Source: Lineus longissimus
Lineage: Eukaryota > Nemertea > Pilidiophora > Heteronemertea > Lineidae
NCBI RefSeq assembly: GCF_910592395.1
Contig: NC_088321.1
Location: forward strand, 4,338,001 to 4,402,000
DNA: 64,000 bases
Direction: 5' to 3'
How positions within the stretch are numbered: the first letter of the stretch is position 1; every line of letters begins with the position of its first letter. Under the pieces are notes generated by a model. The model did no database searches, was not told the DNA's origin, and saw only the letters and a list, made by a program, of their open reading frames with translations. A program made the translations under genes and the position numbers. Positions 46,015 to 57,884 of this stretch are shown one piece after another.

Positions 46015-46724
46015 CCCTTTCGCTGCGCCGCTCAAAATTATTTCAATATTGATTCCTTGCTGCCCCAAAAATACTGTAAAAGCCAATTTTAACATAGGTA
46101 ACTTTGAGGCCAATGTACAGCCTGAAGGAGAAGAGATAGAGCTTTGGACTATTGGAAAAGGTTGTTGGGGACAGCATTGACTTTCAAATTATGCATTTGT
46201 CAATCACCTGAAATTATGTTAATTAACTAAATAACGCTAATTAGTATTAATCAACGAGGAGAAAAACACCATTTTTCATCTTGACCCAGGCTATCACTAT
46301 CATCCCCCTCGGACCCTGAATCATGCACAATTTCAATCCCCATGCACGCTGTGTACATCGGCATTATGTTCAGAATCATAATCACTAATCAGACTCGTCT
46401 TCTAACGCCTCGAATTCACTATTTCATCAATTATTGATACTGCAGTTCGTCGAACACGTGACTGAGGCATTTAAATTTGTTTACAAAACTTTGGACTCAA
46501 AATATCGCCTAAACTTTGAATAAAAACACCGAAGTTTTCACCAAGAAATCGGAAGTTCTAGCGGTAAACAACATGGCAGGACACCTAGCGACAAGTTACT
46601 GTACTAATTTGCCATTGAAAACATCGTCTGATTCAGGTCTCTCCCAAGTCGCAGTTCTGCGTACATCCGCACAGATCGGAAATTTTTTTTGGTCGCAAAA
46701 ATGCGTACATCCGCAGCGAAAGGG
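46015..46724. mobile_element. piggyBac-like MITE, 710 bp
   Basis: The TIRs are CCCTTTCGCTGCG and CGCAGCGAAAGGG. It is flanked by TTAA at 46011-46014 and by CTAG (a mutated TTAA) at 46725-46728. Copy A has the single site TTTAAGGAATTG at 14251. The interior is non-coding. Confidence 0.8.
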
Positions 46725-47629
46725 CTAGGGAATTGATACCGAACTGGAGGCATTAGGTGTCTCACCAAAACCGCAAGGGTAGAGCTAAACTGTAGGCCAA
46801 GACCGACGAGGCTTCGTTGGCGCCTAGTGCATTTACACTATAAAGTATGGTTCAATCTAAATCCAGGTGTTTTAGAATATCGTTATAATGACGCATCAAT
46901 TATCCTCATCGTTCCCAAATATCCATAAGTAACGTTGTTTAGTACTTAAAGTGGTTACGGTCAAAGTATACTGTACGAACGCATGGCCATCATTCTATGC
47001 TATCTGGTCTACTATTACAATTATCAAAAATACATACAATAAAATAACTATAGAAAAATGTACTGTTTTCTGTTGTTGTAGTGAATTTTTTACAAGTAAT
47101 ACAATGCCCTTCCTGCCCCAAAGTAGGTCAAAGCAATTAGATGCATCAGCACATTTTACGCGGGTTTCTGAATGGAACCCTGTTGAAGGCTGTTGCTTGT
47201 CGACATTTTCATTTGGCTGAACCCATGGCAAACTGATCTGCGCGAGACTTTTAGACAGGAAATGGGGGAGGGGATGGAGAAGGTTCATTTTATCAGGCGG
47301 TGAAAACGTAAAAAAAGTAGGCTAACGCGCTAAGGTGCAAAATCCCCTTTAAAGTATTTACTTGTGACTCATCTGTAAAAAGTCGCTTAGCTATATTGAT
47401 GACTTTATTTAATTTAAGTTAATATAAGTTTATTGAGCACCAATATAGAGTACAGAACATAAACAATAAAAATACAAACAAACGAAGGAACACAATGATG
47501 GCACTCAATAGGGACACCCAGAGGGATCATAGACCCATAATAGGGGTCCCCTAAAAATTAATACATATAATGATAAAAATCAATGAATATTGGACTTTAA
47601 AAAAAAAACAGGCACAGAGTGATTTAAAA

Positions 47630-47899
47630 TCTACAGTGAGCACATCTGCAACGCCCAACCCATGTGCACGCATTGTCCGGGTCAAAGCGATCAGTCAACA
47701 GCTCATTGTAGCAAACACCGACAGAGCGCCTGAACACATTAAGACTCGCTGCACAACGCGCGCGCATGGGCAGGGCTTTCCAGCTGTAAGTGACACGATT
47801 ACAAAAAGACCGGCAAAAAGTTTCCGTCCTAAATGAACTGCGGCTGCGAATAAAAAGAGGGTCGCCTCTCCTTTCTCTAAAAAGTAAATAATTGGTTGT
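47630..47899 (-). pseudogene. LINE ORF2 C-terminal segment
   Basis: After the Mutator-like insertion the frame continues GDPLFIRSRSSFRTETFCRS, then NRVTYSWKALPMRARCAASL and ends with DNACTWVGRCRCAHCRF and a stop near 47630. The SFFNRVxxxWNxLP-type motif and Cys/His-rich end are usual in CR1/L2/jockey-like ORF2 proteins. Confidence 0.7.
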
Positions 47900-47908
47900 G
47901 TCAAAATC

Positions 47909-48627
47909 CGGCTGTTATAAAACGCGGATTCCGCGGAAATCCTCGGAAAAATCACAGAGCCACCAGTAGTACGCGCATAATATTTAATGATAATTATATT
48001 ATACAAATAACAACATAAATCATAAATCGGAGGCAAGAACTACCAGTTATCTGCACATTTCATCGTTCAGATTTTAATCCTCTGGAGCGCCATTCTTGCC
48101 ATTCTGATCGACTCTTCTCTCTTTTTTTCTTGGTGTTGATAAACTTAGCATGTTATCTTCGACACCACCGTGGTTCCTTCCCTAACAAAACACATTACGA
48201 GGCTGCTTTCAAGTGTGATTGATGCCCAGATTGATGTACGTTACGGTATATGCCTCCTTCAAATATAAGTCGATGACGAACTGAATTCTGGTCTACGAAA
48301 TTTTTTTAGGACAATCTCCTTGCAGCTCGAACCTAACCAACCATATGCGACTGCACATTGGAGTCTATTTTAAGCAATCTCAAAAACTTACTTCGCGGCC
48401 CGTCTAGAGTATAAGTTTATTTCGAACCACAAGATGCTTGTGATTTACGGCGGATACAGCGCACCATATAACGGGGATTCCCAAAGACCTTGTCACCAGG
48501 AGTACTTCATGCGCACAACAATGCACACTACTAATATGAAACTCTCACCTGCGGTTCAGGTAGCCACCCTGTAGCCAAGTTAGATTTTTCTGCGGATTTC
48601 CGCGGAATCCGCGTTTTATAACAGCCG
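47909..48627. mobile_element. Mutator-like nonautonomous element with 9-bp target duplication
   Basis: GTCAAAATC is duplicated exactly at 47900-47908 and 48628-48636. TIRs of about 40 bp start CGGCTGTTATAAAACGCGGA and continue with TTCCGCGGAAATCC. Nine-base duplications are characteristic of MULE/Mutator-type transposons. The 719-bp element has no transposase. It sits inside LINE ORF2, whose frame joins across it. Confidence 0.85.
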
Positions 48628-49900
48628 GTCAAAATCAACCATACCGGTAAAACATTTGTATAAAAATGACAAATCTGACATTTCCCGCCTGTGTGAGAGT
48701 GGCGCTATGTTGAGGGCTAAAAGCCTGTCCTTATAGCTCAGTTGGTCGCCGAGCATGTGCCTAGTTGCCCGAAAACGCTTTGGGTTTGTTTTCACATCTC
48801 TACTGACTGTTTCGATGTAAGCATTGTAACAACTACGAGACCTAGTTCTAAGCTTATTTCTGGGCATCCTATACTTGGCCCAAGAAGCCTTGCGTCCGTC
48901 TCTTCTAGCCTTGCGGAGCAAAGTCTTAACTTTGTTTGACAGGTGTTTTAACTCGCCCATAATCCAATTTGGCCTAGACCTACTGTTAACTAAGCGTTTC
49001 GGTACAAAAATTCCAATACCCCGCTCAATAACCGCAATCCAATCCTGCCAAACATGCTCCACGCTGTGGCCAGCATTACGGCCACTAAGGCTGAGCCTTG
49101 ACCAAGCTCATTACAATAGAAATTACTCAAACCATTATAATCCGCACGGTTCCAGTATAAGACAGACCTAGGTCCCTGATTTGACCTACACACATCCATA
49201 CCCAACGTACACACGACCGGATAGTTATCATAGCAAAAGGCATCTGGCCAAACCTCCAAATCACTGATTAGTTCCGGCCTATTTGACAAAACAAGGTCAA
49301 GCGTGTTTCCTGCTCTATGCGTTGACTCAAAAACTAACTGCCACAGGGAAAAATCTAACAAAAGGTCACAGAAACCCTGGGCTCCATCGTTTACCGACTG
49401 ACAGGCAGCAGTAGACCAATCAATAGTCTGAAAATTAAAATCACCCATTACATATACATATCAGAAAACTCACTGGCACAATTATCGAGAATAGATTTAA
49501 AACGATGGATAAAATATTGTACAGAATTATCGTCACAGGCCGGCAGTCCGTAACACACCACAACACCATGTCTTTTTCTATTAATACCACTTATTTCCAC
49601 GACCAGGCATTCTAAATTTAACACCTCAAGATCAGACCGCCTCACACACATGATATCGTCTTTAAAGGCCATATATCAAGGTTTGAAAACATGCTTGATA
49701 CTCATGAAATATGTTGAGGGTTAAAAAAACAAGATCCCAGACATTAAAAAAATTCTAATAATAAAGTCATTATTTAGTTATTTCAATTTTCAATTTTAAA
49801 CTATTTGAATTTCCCACCACACACAACTTTAGATTAGTTCCACATGTGGCCGCTAGGGATATTTTGATGACGTAGATCAGGCCAGTCAGAACAAAGCAAG

Positions 49901-50272
49901 ATGGCTTCCACATACAGTTCAGAGAGTGAGAGCAGTGAATTTGAGGATGTTTTGGTCGATACAGAAGGATATTTAAACGTTGAGCCGTACATGTTCGAGC
50001 CATTAATATCACTAGATCATAATGAGAGTGATCATTCGGACGAAAGTGATTAGAATTTGTGGTTAATCAATTTGCATGGCAGACCCGCCGATATAGCAAA
50101 GAAGACATTGATAAACTGTTGCAGATGCATAACATGTATGATTTTTGAACAGACTAATGTTGCACAATATTATTTCGCCTCGTCTGTGTTGTATCGCCAG
50201 TTATGTCATGACGCTGAACTACTATTGAAAAGTGACGGTATTATGCACAATCATCTTGACGTGACGATATAA
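49901..50272 (+). pseudogene. Kolobok-associated acidic ORF, interrupted
   Basis: ATG 49901 opens MASTYSSESESSEFEDVLVD and VEPYMFEPLISLDHNESDHS, stopping at TAG 50051-50053. The same frame then continues with INCCRCITCMIFEQ and SSVLYRQLCHDAELLL to 50272. The Ser-Glu-rich start and later Cys cluster resemble the P2X7-C-terminus-like proteins often found beside THAP ORFs in Kolobok elements. This resemblance is from memory of the pattern and is uncertain. Confidence 0.4.
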
Positions 50273-50447
50273 TGCCGTGCAACGTTAGATAGGCCTAGAT
50301 GTCAGATGACTATAATCTGTCATTGACAGTGGCTGTCACTGACACTGACCTGTGTCGCTGTCACCTTGCTATGGCTGGAACACAAGAAGACACTATGCGG
50401 TATCACAGGCCCCAATAGGGCCTACACATTATGTATAACAACCGACC

Positions 50448-50753
50448 TCAGCAGCCTCGGGCATTAAATGCAATTGACATGGTTGGAACAGCTGTTTTTA
50501 ACAAGTGGCATTTGATATTCAGTTGGATGCAGATATCCGGCTTCATGTGATAATCCGTATCGATAAAGTGATCACTGCAAAGTTTGGCCGAAGGCCCAGG
50601 CTTCCAACACTCCAAACGTTTGCACTTCCGAATCCACAGCTTCCTCCTCTCTCGTTCAACTGGCTTTGCAAATTCATGAAAATGGGTCCCATCCGTCATT
50701 CGATTGTTCTTTGTGCTAGCCTTGACACAATTCGGAGCCACACAATACACCAT
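50448..50753 (-). CDS. THAP-domain protein fragment of Kolobok-like element
   Basis: The 101-codon frame has C4 and C9 (VYCVAPNC), HFHEFAKP, the invariant Trp at 40 (LWIRKCKR) and C59-x2-H62 (LCSDHF). That gives the C2CH zinc ligands and the core motifs of THAP. THAP domains bind DNA and form the N-terminus of P-element and Kolobok transposases. Coding similarity stops at about residue 85, so the catalytic part is missing. The host context is a transposon, not a THAP host gene. Confidence 0.8.
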   Translation of the reverse strand: MVYCVAPNCVKASTKNNRMTDGTHFHEFAKPVERERRKLWIRKCKRLECWKPGPSAKLCSDHFIDTDYHMKPDICIQLNIKCHLLKTAVPTMSIAFNARGC

Positions 50754-51317
50754 AGTGAATGAAACACATTACTTCCAGGTGTGCATAATTAATTAAGGCC
50801 CTCCTGCTTTTATGATTGCATGACATGTACAGATAACCTGATCTACATCACAACTTTTGCTGAACCCGCCGCCTGGCTCTAACAAGCCAGTTGCTAGCCT
50901 GATTAGGTAATCAAGTTGTCAAACACATAATTGGCTACATCTTCAAAATGGATGGAGCTAATTGCATTTGGTTTTCTGTATTGTATAAAGTGTTAGGTAC
51001 ACTTTTGAAATCATCTTACAGCAGAAAATGGCAAAAAACCTTGATATATGGCCTTTAAGTACCAGAAGGACACCACCTCCTAGATCATCATTAGGCCTGT
51101 CCCTGCGAAACAAAGAGTATTTATCGGGAAGTACCTCACTGTCTGATATTGATGAGTTCAACCATGTTTCAGTCACTGCGACACAATCAAAATCATTACA
51201 CATTACCAAGCTTTGAAAGTCAATCAGTTTGTTTTTAAAATTGTCAACGGTTTTCACACTACGCGCGTTCAATTGGATTGTAGAAAGTTCGGAAAAATGT
51301 TTACCGGTCTTTACTTT

Positions 51318-52534
51318 TCAATGATCCGAGTCCTCACTAGTGGCCTGTCCTTGACCACCAGCCCTCCAATTCCCACGATGATCTCGATCATAACGTTCAG
51401 TATAATTTCTCGTAGACCATTGCTGATTATTCCTAGGCATTGACGCCCGGCTGTGACCACGGCGACCAGAACAAGCTGTGTTCCAACCGCCACCGTTGTG
51501 GTTTGAGTCGCGTGCCTCGGGATTACGTATTGGCCTACCAGTATCCAGGCAACCGTTACGGTTCGAGTCGTGTGCCTCGTGGTTACGCGTTGGCCAACCA
51601 TTATCACGGCCAGAAACCTTGACCACTCGATCTCCCTCAAAACGCACATGGTCACGTGCCCCTGGTATAGTGTTTACAATCGTGCGCATGTTCGTTTCCA
51701 TTTGCTGCACATGCATTGGCTTGTCGTGTTTGATGGAGACATTTGAGTAAACGCGGGAGTCCCTGAGACGGACCTTGGCGAGCATTACTGATTTCTTATC
51801 GTCCGCACACTTAAGCCTAGCGACAACGATGCCTGGGTTAGCGTTAAAAGAGCGCTTTCTTTCAGCCCAGGCAACTTCGACTCGACTTAGTTGCAAACCC
51901 TCCCGTAATAAGGCGTTTACTTTGCGTTTTCACCTCCATGCAGGTTTCGGATTATAACGTTTAGCGAAATATCCTCCGCTAGCTTAGCAGCAGCCTTGAA
52001 CGAGTCCAGATCGTCCTGAATTTCTTTCAAGGATGCATCAAAATCATCCCTAATCCCTCGCACTTCCTTTGCATACTTTTGAACAATTACGGCATTCAGC
52101 TTCCCGACTAACCGCTCCTCGAGACGTGCTTCCAGATCTTGGATTTCCTTGGACAAACGTTCCTCGGAATCAGCAATAGCCTTCAATACTGCAGTGAGGG
52201 CGGCGTCCGTGGCGGCACTGCCGCTGGTGGCCGGCTTTGCTTTCTTCCTACACTTTTTCACAGCAACCTTATTTCCACCTGCCGTCACAATGGCGGCGAC
52301 ATCAGTGCTGTTTTGCTTATGCACGGGCTCAGCGGAGTAACCACAAGCACTATCGGCCTGACCGCAGTCCTCCGGTTCATTGGATAGCTTACGTCATTTC
52401 AGAAAGGCTAGCATATTGCCAGACGGCTGCAGGTCATTGTCGAGCGATTTAGTCCGGCCGCGCTTATTATTTCTGCACTTCGCATTGGCCTGCTGTGTAT
52501 TTGCATGCAAGTCTATAGGCGCGTTGTCCGCCAT
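51318..52534 (-). pseudogene. LINE ORF1 protein, frameshifted
   Basis: ATG at 52534 (MADNAPIDLHANTQQANAKC) is followed by an in-frame TGA at 52394-52396. The central part (52324-51917) has a coiled coil, DSEERLSKEIQDLEARLEER, through IRDDFDASLKEIQDD. A frameshift near 51915 separates it from LSRVEVAWAERKRSFNANPG and the RVYSNVSIKHDKPMHVQQ region. The Arg/Asn/His-rich C-terminus has NRNGCLDTGRPIRNPEARD-type repeats. Non-LTR ORF1 proteins bind RNA and assemble through such coiled coils. Order and position before the endonuclease support the call. Confidence 0.7.
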
Positions 52535-52785
52535 GTTTGTTTTTCGAAAACACTTATGAATATGAGACCGGGTACAAAGTCAACCAAAAACTTACTCCAA
52601 AAGCCTAGAATTCGATGGTGAAAAGTCCCTTTACGTTCTTGAATATCTTAGCCTCAGTTCGATCTCAGAAATAACTTCAATGTATCACGATAAAACACTT
52701 TTAGTCCATAAAATAGGCAGAGCAGACCAAGATCGCTTCCAAACAGTCGTGACGTCACGTAATGCAATATGATGCAATCTATAGT

Positions 52786-53224
52786 TGCTTTTACACGAGG
52801 ACGGTTTTAGCCCTCCTCACCTCGAGCCACTTGAAGCCGGATCACCTGTAACTGGCTTTGCGCTGTCTACACGGAGACGGATCAAATCGCCGGCCCCAGG
52901 TCAGTTCAGGCCACTTAAACCACTAACCCGTCGCATGGTGGCGCATGTGACTCTTCTTTCGGTGGAGGTTTCATGAACTGCTATATACCGCACTACTCGA
53001 TTTTAGTACCGTGCGCAAAGTGACTCGAGGCCAGATCGGTTCTACACGAGAGATTAAGCGTCTTGAAGTGGCTCCAACCCGCCACAAGTGACTCGAGACA
53101 GCAGTGCTAACGCGCCTCGGGCCAGGTCACTTGGAGACGGTTCTGATTTCGTTCTACACGGTAAAAATTATCCCGTCTCAAGCTGGCTCGAAGCCGGTTC
53201 CAACTGTCCTCGTGTAGAACGGGC
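52786..53224. mobile_element. MITE with TACACGAGGA termini
   Basis: The left end CTTTTACACGAGGACGG and the reversed right end GTTCTACACGAGGACAG are inverted repeats. Both are followed by CTCGAGCC/GGCTCGAAG-type subterminal repeats (CACTTGAAGCCGG, GGCTTCGAGCCAGC). It forms the boundary of the 5.8-kb insertion, so its own target duplication is not separable from TTAT. Several CTCGAG/CACTTGGAG motifs repeat inside. Confidence 0.65.
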
Positions 53225-55227
53225 TTATATCATGGCGTGACGTCTCATCATGTATCTGATCACGTTACTAGCTAAATCTGCGATATAAAAACGGTGATTG
53301 CGACGAGGTCGGGCCTCTGCAAAAAAGTTTTCCTTGAAATAATGTTACATTTCATTATATTTATTCGTTGTTTTCTATTTATTTCGTATTTATTTAGCTC
53401 ATCAAGATGATAAAGAATATTAGTAGCTGATTTTAACGTTTAACTAGTCTTTTTGAAAAAAAAATTTTCGAATCAAGCTTAACTCTTTCAGCCTGCGGAC
53501 TGTATACAGTAGGGCATGCTTGATCTCAAAGCCGTGGACCGTATATACACGTTCGCAGTTTAAAACTCCCGCTGTAATTTTTGCGTCACCAGCAGGCTAG
53601 CTAGCGGGGCTTCGGGAAAGAACTGCCAGATCGCTTTCGCTCCGATTCCAATCATTTGTAGTTTCATCAGTTGATCGTAGATGGCACTCTGAGCTGTGAT
53701 CTATCGTCTGCGCTGAGAACTCCGATTTTGCAAGAATGGCGGTAAAATCAAATCAAATCAAATCACATCACTGCTGTAGGTAGAGTTAAATTTTATTTGT
53801 GTATGCCCTTACAGACAATTCTGGTGTATCAGTTATGCATCTTAGTGGATTTTGGAACTTTCATCAAATTTTGTTTGTGTACATATGTTCTTGCCAATAA
53901 TTCGGAAAATTCTGAAGGACAAAAAGACTGATATTTCTTGTGGGTTACTAAAATTTGTGTGTGATTGACTTTATGGATATGTTTATGTTCATGAAAAGAA
54001 AAAGGAAGGAGCTACACAGTGACACCAAGTTTGCTGATATAGGCTGAATGCTTTTTTAGCTTCGCTAGCAATTTTTAATTGCCAGCGAGGCTTATCGCAT
54101 ACAGTCTTTCTATCGTTGAAACCATTAGGAAAGTTGTACGCCGAAAATCATGTAGGATAACCTGATCACCCCGAAGACGGAGTTTAGATACAGCTGCTTG
54201 TTCATAGATGACGCGTAGTATCTTTTTCTCTACCAACGTACGAACCTGCATAAAAATGTGTTCATGCGCACGGATATATAGTGCTTGATTCCGCGTAAGC
54301 TAAAACTTAATGATTACAAAGTTAAATACTTCTAATATATAGTTCTAAAGGCTCGAATCGATTATCCTAACCTGTCCAATTTGGTAATAAAATCCCGAGC
54401 GAAAAATGTAATCGAGAAAAAATGGCGGATGCCGGAAAAGTGCATTGGTGGTTCATCCGCTTATCACAGGAAAGCCCTCGATCTTTACTTTTAGGGTGCT
54501 AAATTTCAAAATACATGACGTCATTGGAGGTATACCAAAAAAAATGCGGTGTTTGCGTGCATGAATGAATAATTTATGCATGTTCGGCGAACACGTGAGC
54601 AGATGTGGTTTGAAGATGCGCGCTCATTGGCTAATCAAGGCCTACACTCACTGCGTCCGTCGATCGAAGCTTCCTTCACCCTTGACATTTAGTTAATACA
54701 AGTCTGCTCGCCATATGACATTGCTTCTGCCGCGTTCACCCCTGCTGCTGGCCTTTCCACTACACGCTTCGCACTATATCGTTGTATAGAAGGCGGACGC
54801 ACAGAGAATAGAAGAGCTGTTTTAGTCTCCGTTTATTCCGTTCCTTCTCACGTGTATACATCGTGAGTTGCACTAATGTTAGACTCATGGGTTACGCACG
54901 AGACTAACACTAAACTGCACTTGTTGCATATGGTATTATGTATCAAAGAACCGCAACCTGATCATGAAGTCAAATCAGGACGTCAATTAAATAAGTTTGT
55001 AGCAAGCAATCTGGGGCCGGTTGCACAAAAGTTATGGTGATAAAAGTATGTTAGTTTATCTCTTTATGTTAAAGTACCTAACTAGCGTTAGCTAACATAA
55101 CGCTAAAATTGAGTTGCACAAATCAATGTTAGGCCCAATGTTAACTAATGCTACTTTTAAGTAAATCAATGTTAGTTGCTAGGGACATTTCCCATAATGC
55201 ATTTGGTCCTCATATTGAAAGCAAGAC

Positions 55228-57589
55228 ATGCAAGATGGCTGCCTCCATAGAAAATCATTCATCTCAAAAGCAAAAAAGGGAGAGAAAACCAAACTTTTAC
55301 ACTCAGAGGCCCAGGTTTTAGTTGATGTTGTGATAAATGAACTTGGGATCTTGCGATCCAAGTTTTCGTCAGATGTGACAAACAAAATGAAAAAAACCAA
55401 ATGGGATGAAATTGCCCTAGTGGTTAGTTCCTTGGGAGTGGCCACAAGGACCGGGGATAACTGCAGGGAAAAATGGAACCAGCAGCTTTCAAAGGCGAAA
55501 GAGATCCATTCAATGCAGCAAAAACACCAGAAAGGGACTGGCGGGGGGGGGGGGGAAGATGCCACAGGCCGTCCCTACACTGCAGAGAATAATAGAAACA
55601 TTTGAAAAAGATGCAGCATTCAGAGGCATCACTGGTGGATTTGAGTTTGCAGGTAGGTACACCAGGCTCCGATTTGGCCTAATTAGGCCCTAAAACGCTA
55701 TCTACTTCTACCAGCATATATTTCTGAACATAGGCCTAAGCCTTACATAGGTCCAGATTTCATAGCCTGATGTCAATCTTCAAAAACATTGTTGGAATTA
55801 GGCTCAACTCGGCCCTACCCTGGCTAAGTTCAAAGTACGTCGTCTGGTGCCTGCATCGATATTGGCACTCTGCCAGCCATTTCTGTTGGACTTCCTGTGT
55901 GTATAGCGACCATGTGTACAGGCTGACATGACAGTGCATGCATGCATTTTTCAAGCGGCCGAAAGTACAGCTTTTCATGACCGTCACTTAGAAATAGTAC
56001 CATAGTAGTTGACTTCATAGCTCTGTAAATAAAATTCATCAGCATATAAGGCAGTTCAACTACACGAAAGTACAGAAAATGTGGTTATTCGCTGCTCCAA
56101 ATACGCGCTTCCAAACTTCCCTACTCCATATTTCTAAGCGCACTGAGCATGCCCAGTAAGTGTATGGAACGCAAAGTTTGCATATAGTACTATACAGGGT
56201 GAACCAGAAATAAGTTCCAATATAAATATTTGTTAATATTTTTAATTTATTCAATAAGTCATGAGAATTACTTCAAAGAATTAACAAAATGATCTCAATT
56301 GTACACATTAGGCCTACTGTTAAGCTGACATCACCCTGTTTTAATGGAATATCATAGAAATTTGGATTTTCAATGGATTTAGAATTTATTGATTTTTCAC
56401 GCCAATTTCTGTGATTCATTCCCTTTAAACTTTAAAACTTTCATTTGTTAATATTTTCAGTAACCACACCTATAAAGGCTACGGTGGCAGTCTCCCTCCC
56501 TGCTAGATTACCTGATCTGGCTGGTTGGACTCCTGATAAGTTCAATTTAAAGGTGATAAATATGCCCATGTCAATTAAGAGCCGAGTATTTCTGAGACTA
56601 TGATACATTACATTGGTACCGGTATACAATGGAAGAAATACAAGTAGGCCTACTGAGCCAGCAAAAAATATCACAGAAAGCGACTGTAGTGACCCGGTTA
56701 GACATCATGCGTCTTTAATTTAGAAATAGTAAAATTATTTTAATGATAATTTCATTTAATTTTTCAGTAAATCAAGCTGCAGATGTTGATGTCGACTGCT
56801 CAGATGCAATGGCTGTGGCAACATTTGATCGTCAACCACACGAAACACACATAGAGGGAGACACAATAATTCTTGGTATACTATTAGATACAGGTTCGGT
56901 CTTTCAGTAGGCTATTAGGCCCGGGGTCTAATACTGTATCGATGCTGATAGCCTGGCCCACACCTCATATATCAAGGCATTTGCATTTTGGATATTTGAA
57001 TCTATAATTGCCAGAGTTGTGGTTGCAAAACATTTTGTGACCTTTCGTGATTTGATATTTATCATCATATAGGCCGAACTGTCAATTTTTATTCTAGATT
57101 CTCAACAGACGATGACAGCCACTGCAATGACTGCCCCAAAATCTCAAGCCAAAAAGAAGGCCAAACTGTGCAAAGTCACTGGTGAGTAGTTGGGACTCTA
57201 GAATGGCGAAAGGCTTTCTTGATTTTAAGCAGTCCCTACATGAATCAATCAAATGTGCTAAAATGAGCTCTGGCCGTTCACAAAGTGACAAAATTGAAGT
57301 GCTGCGTGATCCATTTAACCCCTTCATAATTTGTTTCATTCTCTCCTAGGTGCCAGGAAAGCACATGCGAAGAGTCTGCTGACAGACGCCATGTGCCCAC
57401 AGAAGACTCAGCAGGATGTATTTAACATGCAGCTTGAGGTCCTTGAGGCAACACTTGTGACGCAGAAGGCCACAACACGTACTCAAGAAGTTCTTCAGAA
57501 AGAGGCTGGCCTTTGAATAGAAAAGCTGCAGCTGGAGATTGCTCTTCTGAAGGAAAAGGAGTTCTTGGGTCTATCTGGCATTGAAATGT
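55228..57589 (+). pseudogene. Harbinger-associated Myb/SANT-like protein, nearly intact
   Basis: Exon 1 starts at ATG 55228 and contains LLHSEAQVLVDVVINELGIL, TKWDEIALVV and NCREKWNQQLSKAKEIH. A run of 14 G at about 55540-55553 shifts the frame; one frame over the exon reads RIIETFEKDAAFRGITGGFE and ends at donor CAG/GTAGGT. Exon 2 (about 56768-56875) is VNQAADVDVDCSDAMAVATF, exon 3 (about 57098-57180) DSQQTMTATAMTAPKSQAKK, exon 4 (57350-57589) KSLLTDAMCPQKTQQDVFNM. A TGA at 57514 interrupts it before IEKLQLEIALLKEKEFLGL. The G run could be a slippage or sequencing effect. Confidence 0.75.
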
Positions 57590-57884
57590 AAATTTATGTG
57601 TAAATGGTATCTATGTATATAGGATTTGAATTTTTTAAATATTAAATATATTAAATAGTAAATATATAGTAAATATCAAGTTATTTAAAACACAAAGGGA
57701 ATGTATCAAAATTAGAAGCTACAGTGTCAGTGACATGATGAAAATGTTATGGTATATTTCTTACGCGAGTGTTGATTATGCAATACATATAGTTATAGTT
57801 TTTAAGTTTGAAATTGGAAAATTCACTGGCTGTAGCTTCCACTGTTTTGATATATCCCCTCACTCAGGTTGCAGTGGATCACAG

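Larger units (their letters stand above)
49666..51054. mobile_element. Kolobok-like DNA transposon, 1.39 kb, TTAA target
   Basis: TTAA lies at 49662-49665 and 51055-51058. The TIRs are AGGCCATATATCAAGG and CCTTGATATATGGCCT. Removing the element and one TTAA restores the LINE endonuclease frame (LLVLK followed by DDIMCVRR). The element encodes a THAP-domain ORF (minus) and a Ser/Glu-rich ORF (plus), a pair associated with Kolobok transposons. The full transposase is absent, so this is a deletion derivative. Confidence 0.75.
48637..51310 (-). pseudogene. LINE ORF2: endonuclease with reverse transcriptase deleted
   Basis: The start region has STIQLNARSVKTVDNF and VAVTETWLN, the Mg-binding Glu motif of AP-type endonucleases, then FRRDRPNDDLGGGVLLVLK to 51059. 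After the Kolobok-like insertion it resumes with DDIMCVRRSDLEVLNLECLV (to 49448) and, one frame over, GDFNFQTIDWS. The usual SDH motif appears as DNYPVV, so it is altered. At about 48750-48775 KRFRATRHMLG is joined directly to DQLSYKDRLLALNIAP. The second part belongs after the reverse transcriptase, so the whole polymerase domain is deleted. The element is dead. Confidence 0.75.
47409..53224 (-). mobile_element. Composite insertion: LINE with nested MULE-like and Kolobok-like elements
   Basis: Copy A reads GATGACTTTATATCATGGCG at 14911-14930; here TTAT is repeated at 47405-47408 and 53225-53228 around 5.8 kb. On the minus strand the order is a MITE (53224-52786), LINE 5' UTR, ORF1 (52534-51318), the endonuclease part of ORF2, a Kolobok-like insertion (51054-49666), the rest of the endonuclease, a joined C-terminus, a Mutator-like insertion (48627-47909), the final ORF2 segment and an A/T-rich tail. 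The LINE resembles the L2/CR1/jockey group. Confidence 0.7.

Noticed and set aside
48728-48760. tRNA-like TAGCTCAGTTGGT
   Set aside because: It matches an A box by chance. No B box or cloverleaf follows, and the bases belong to LINE ORF2.
50958-51272. LINE endonuclease ORF read as 104 codons
   Set aside because: Only the part down to about 51059 is LINE; the last 30 codons read into the Kolobok-like element.
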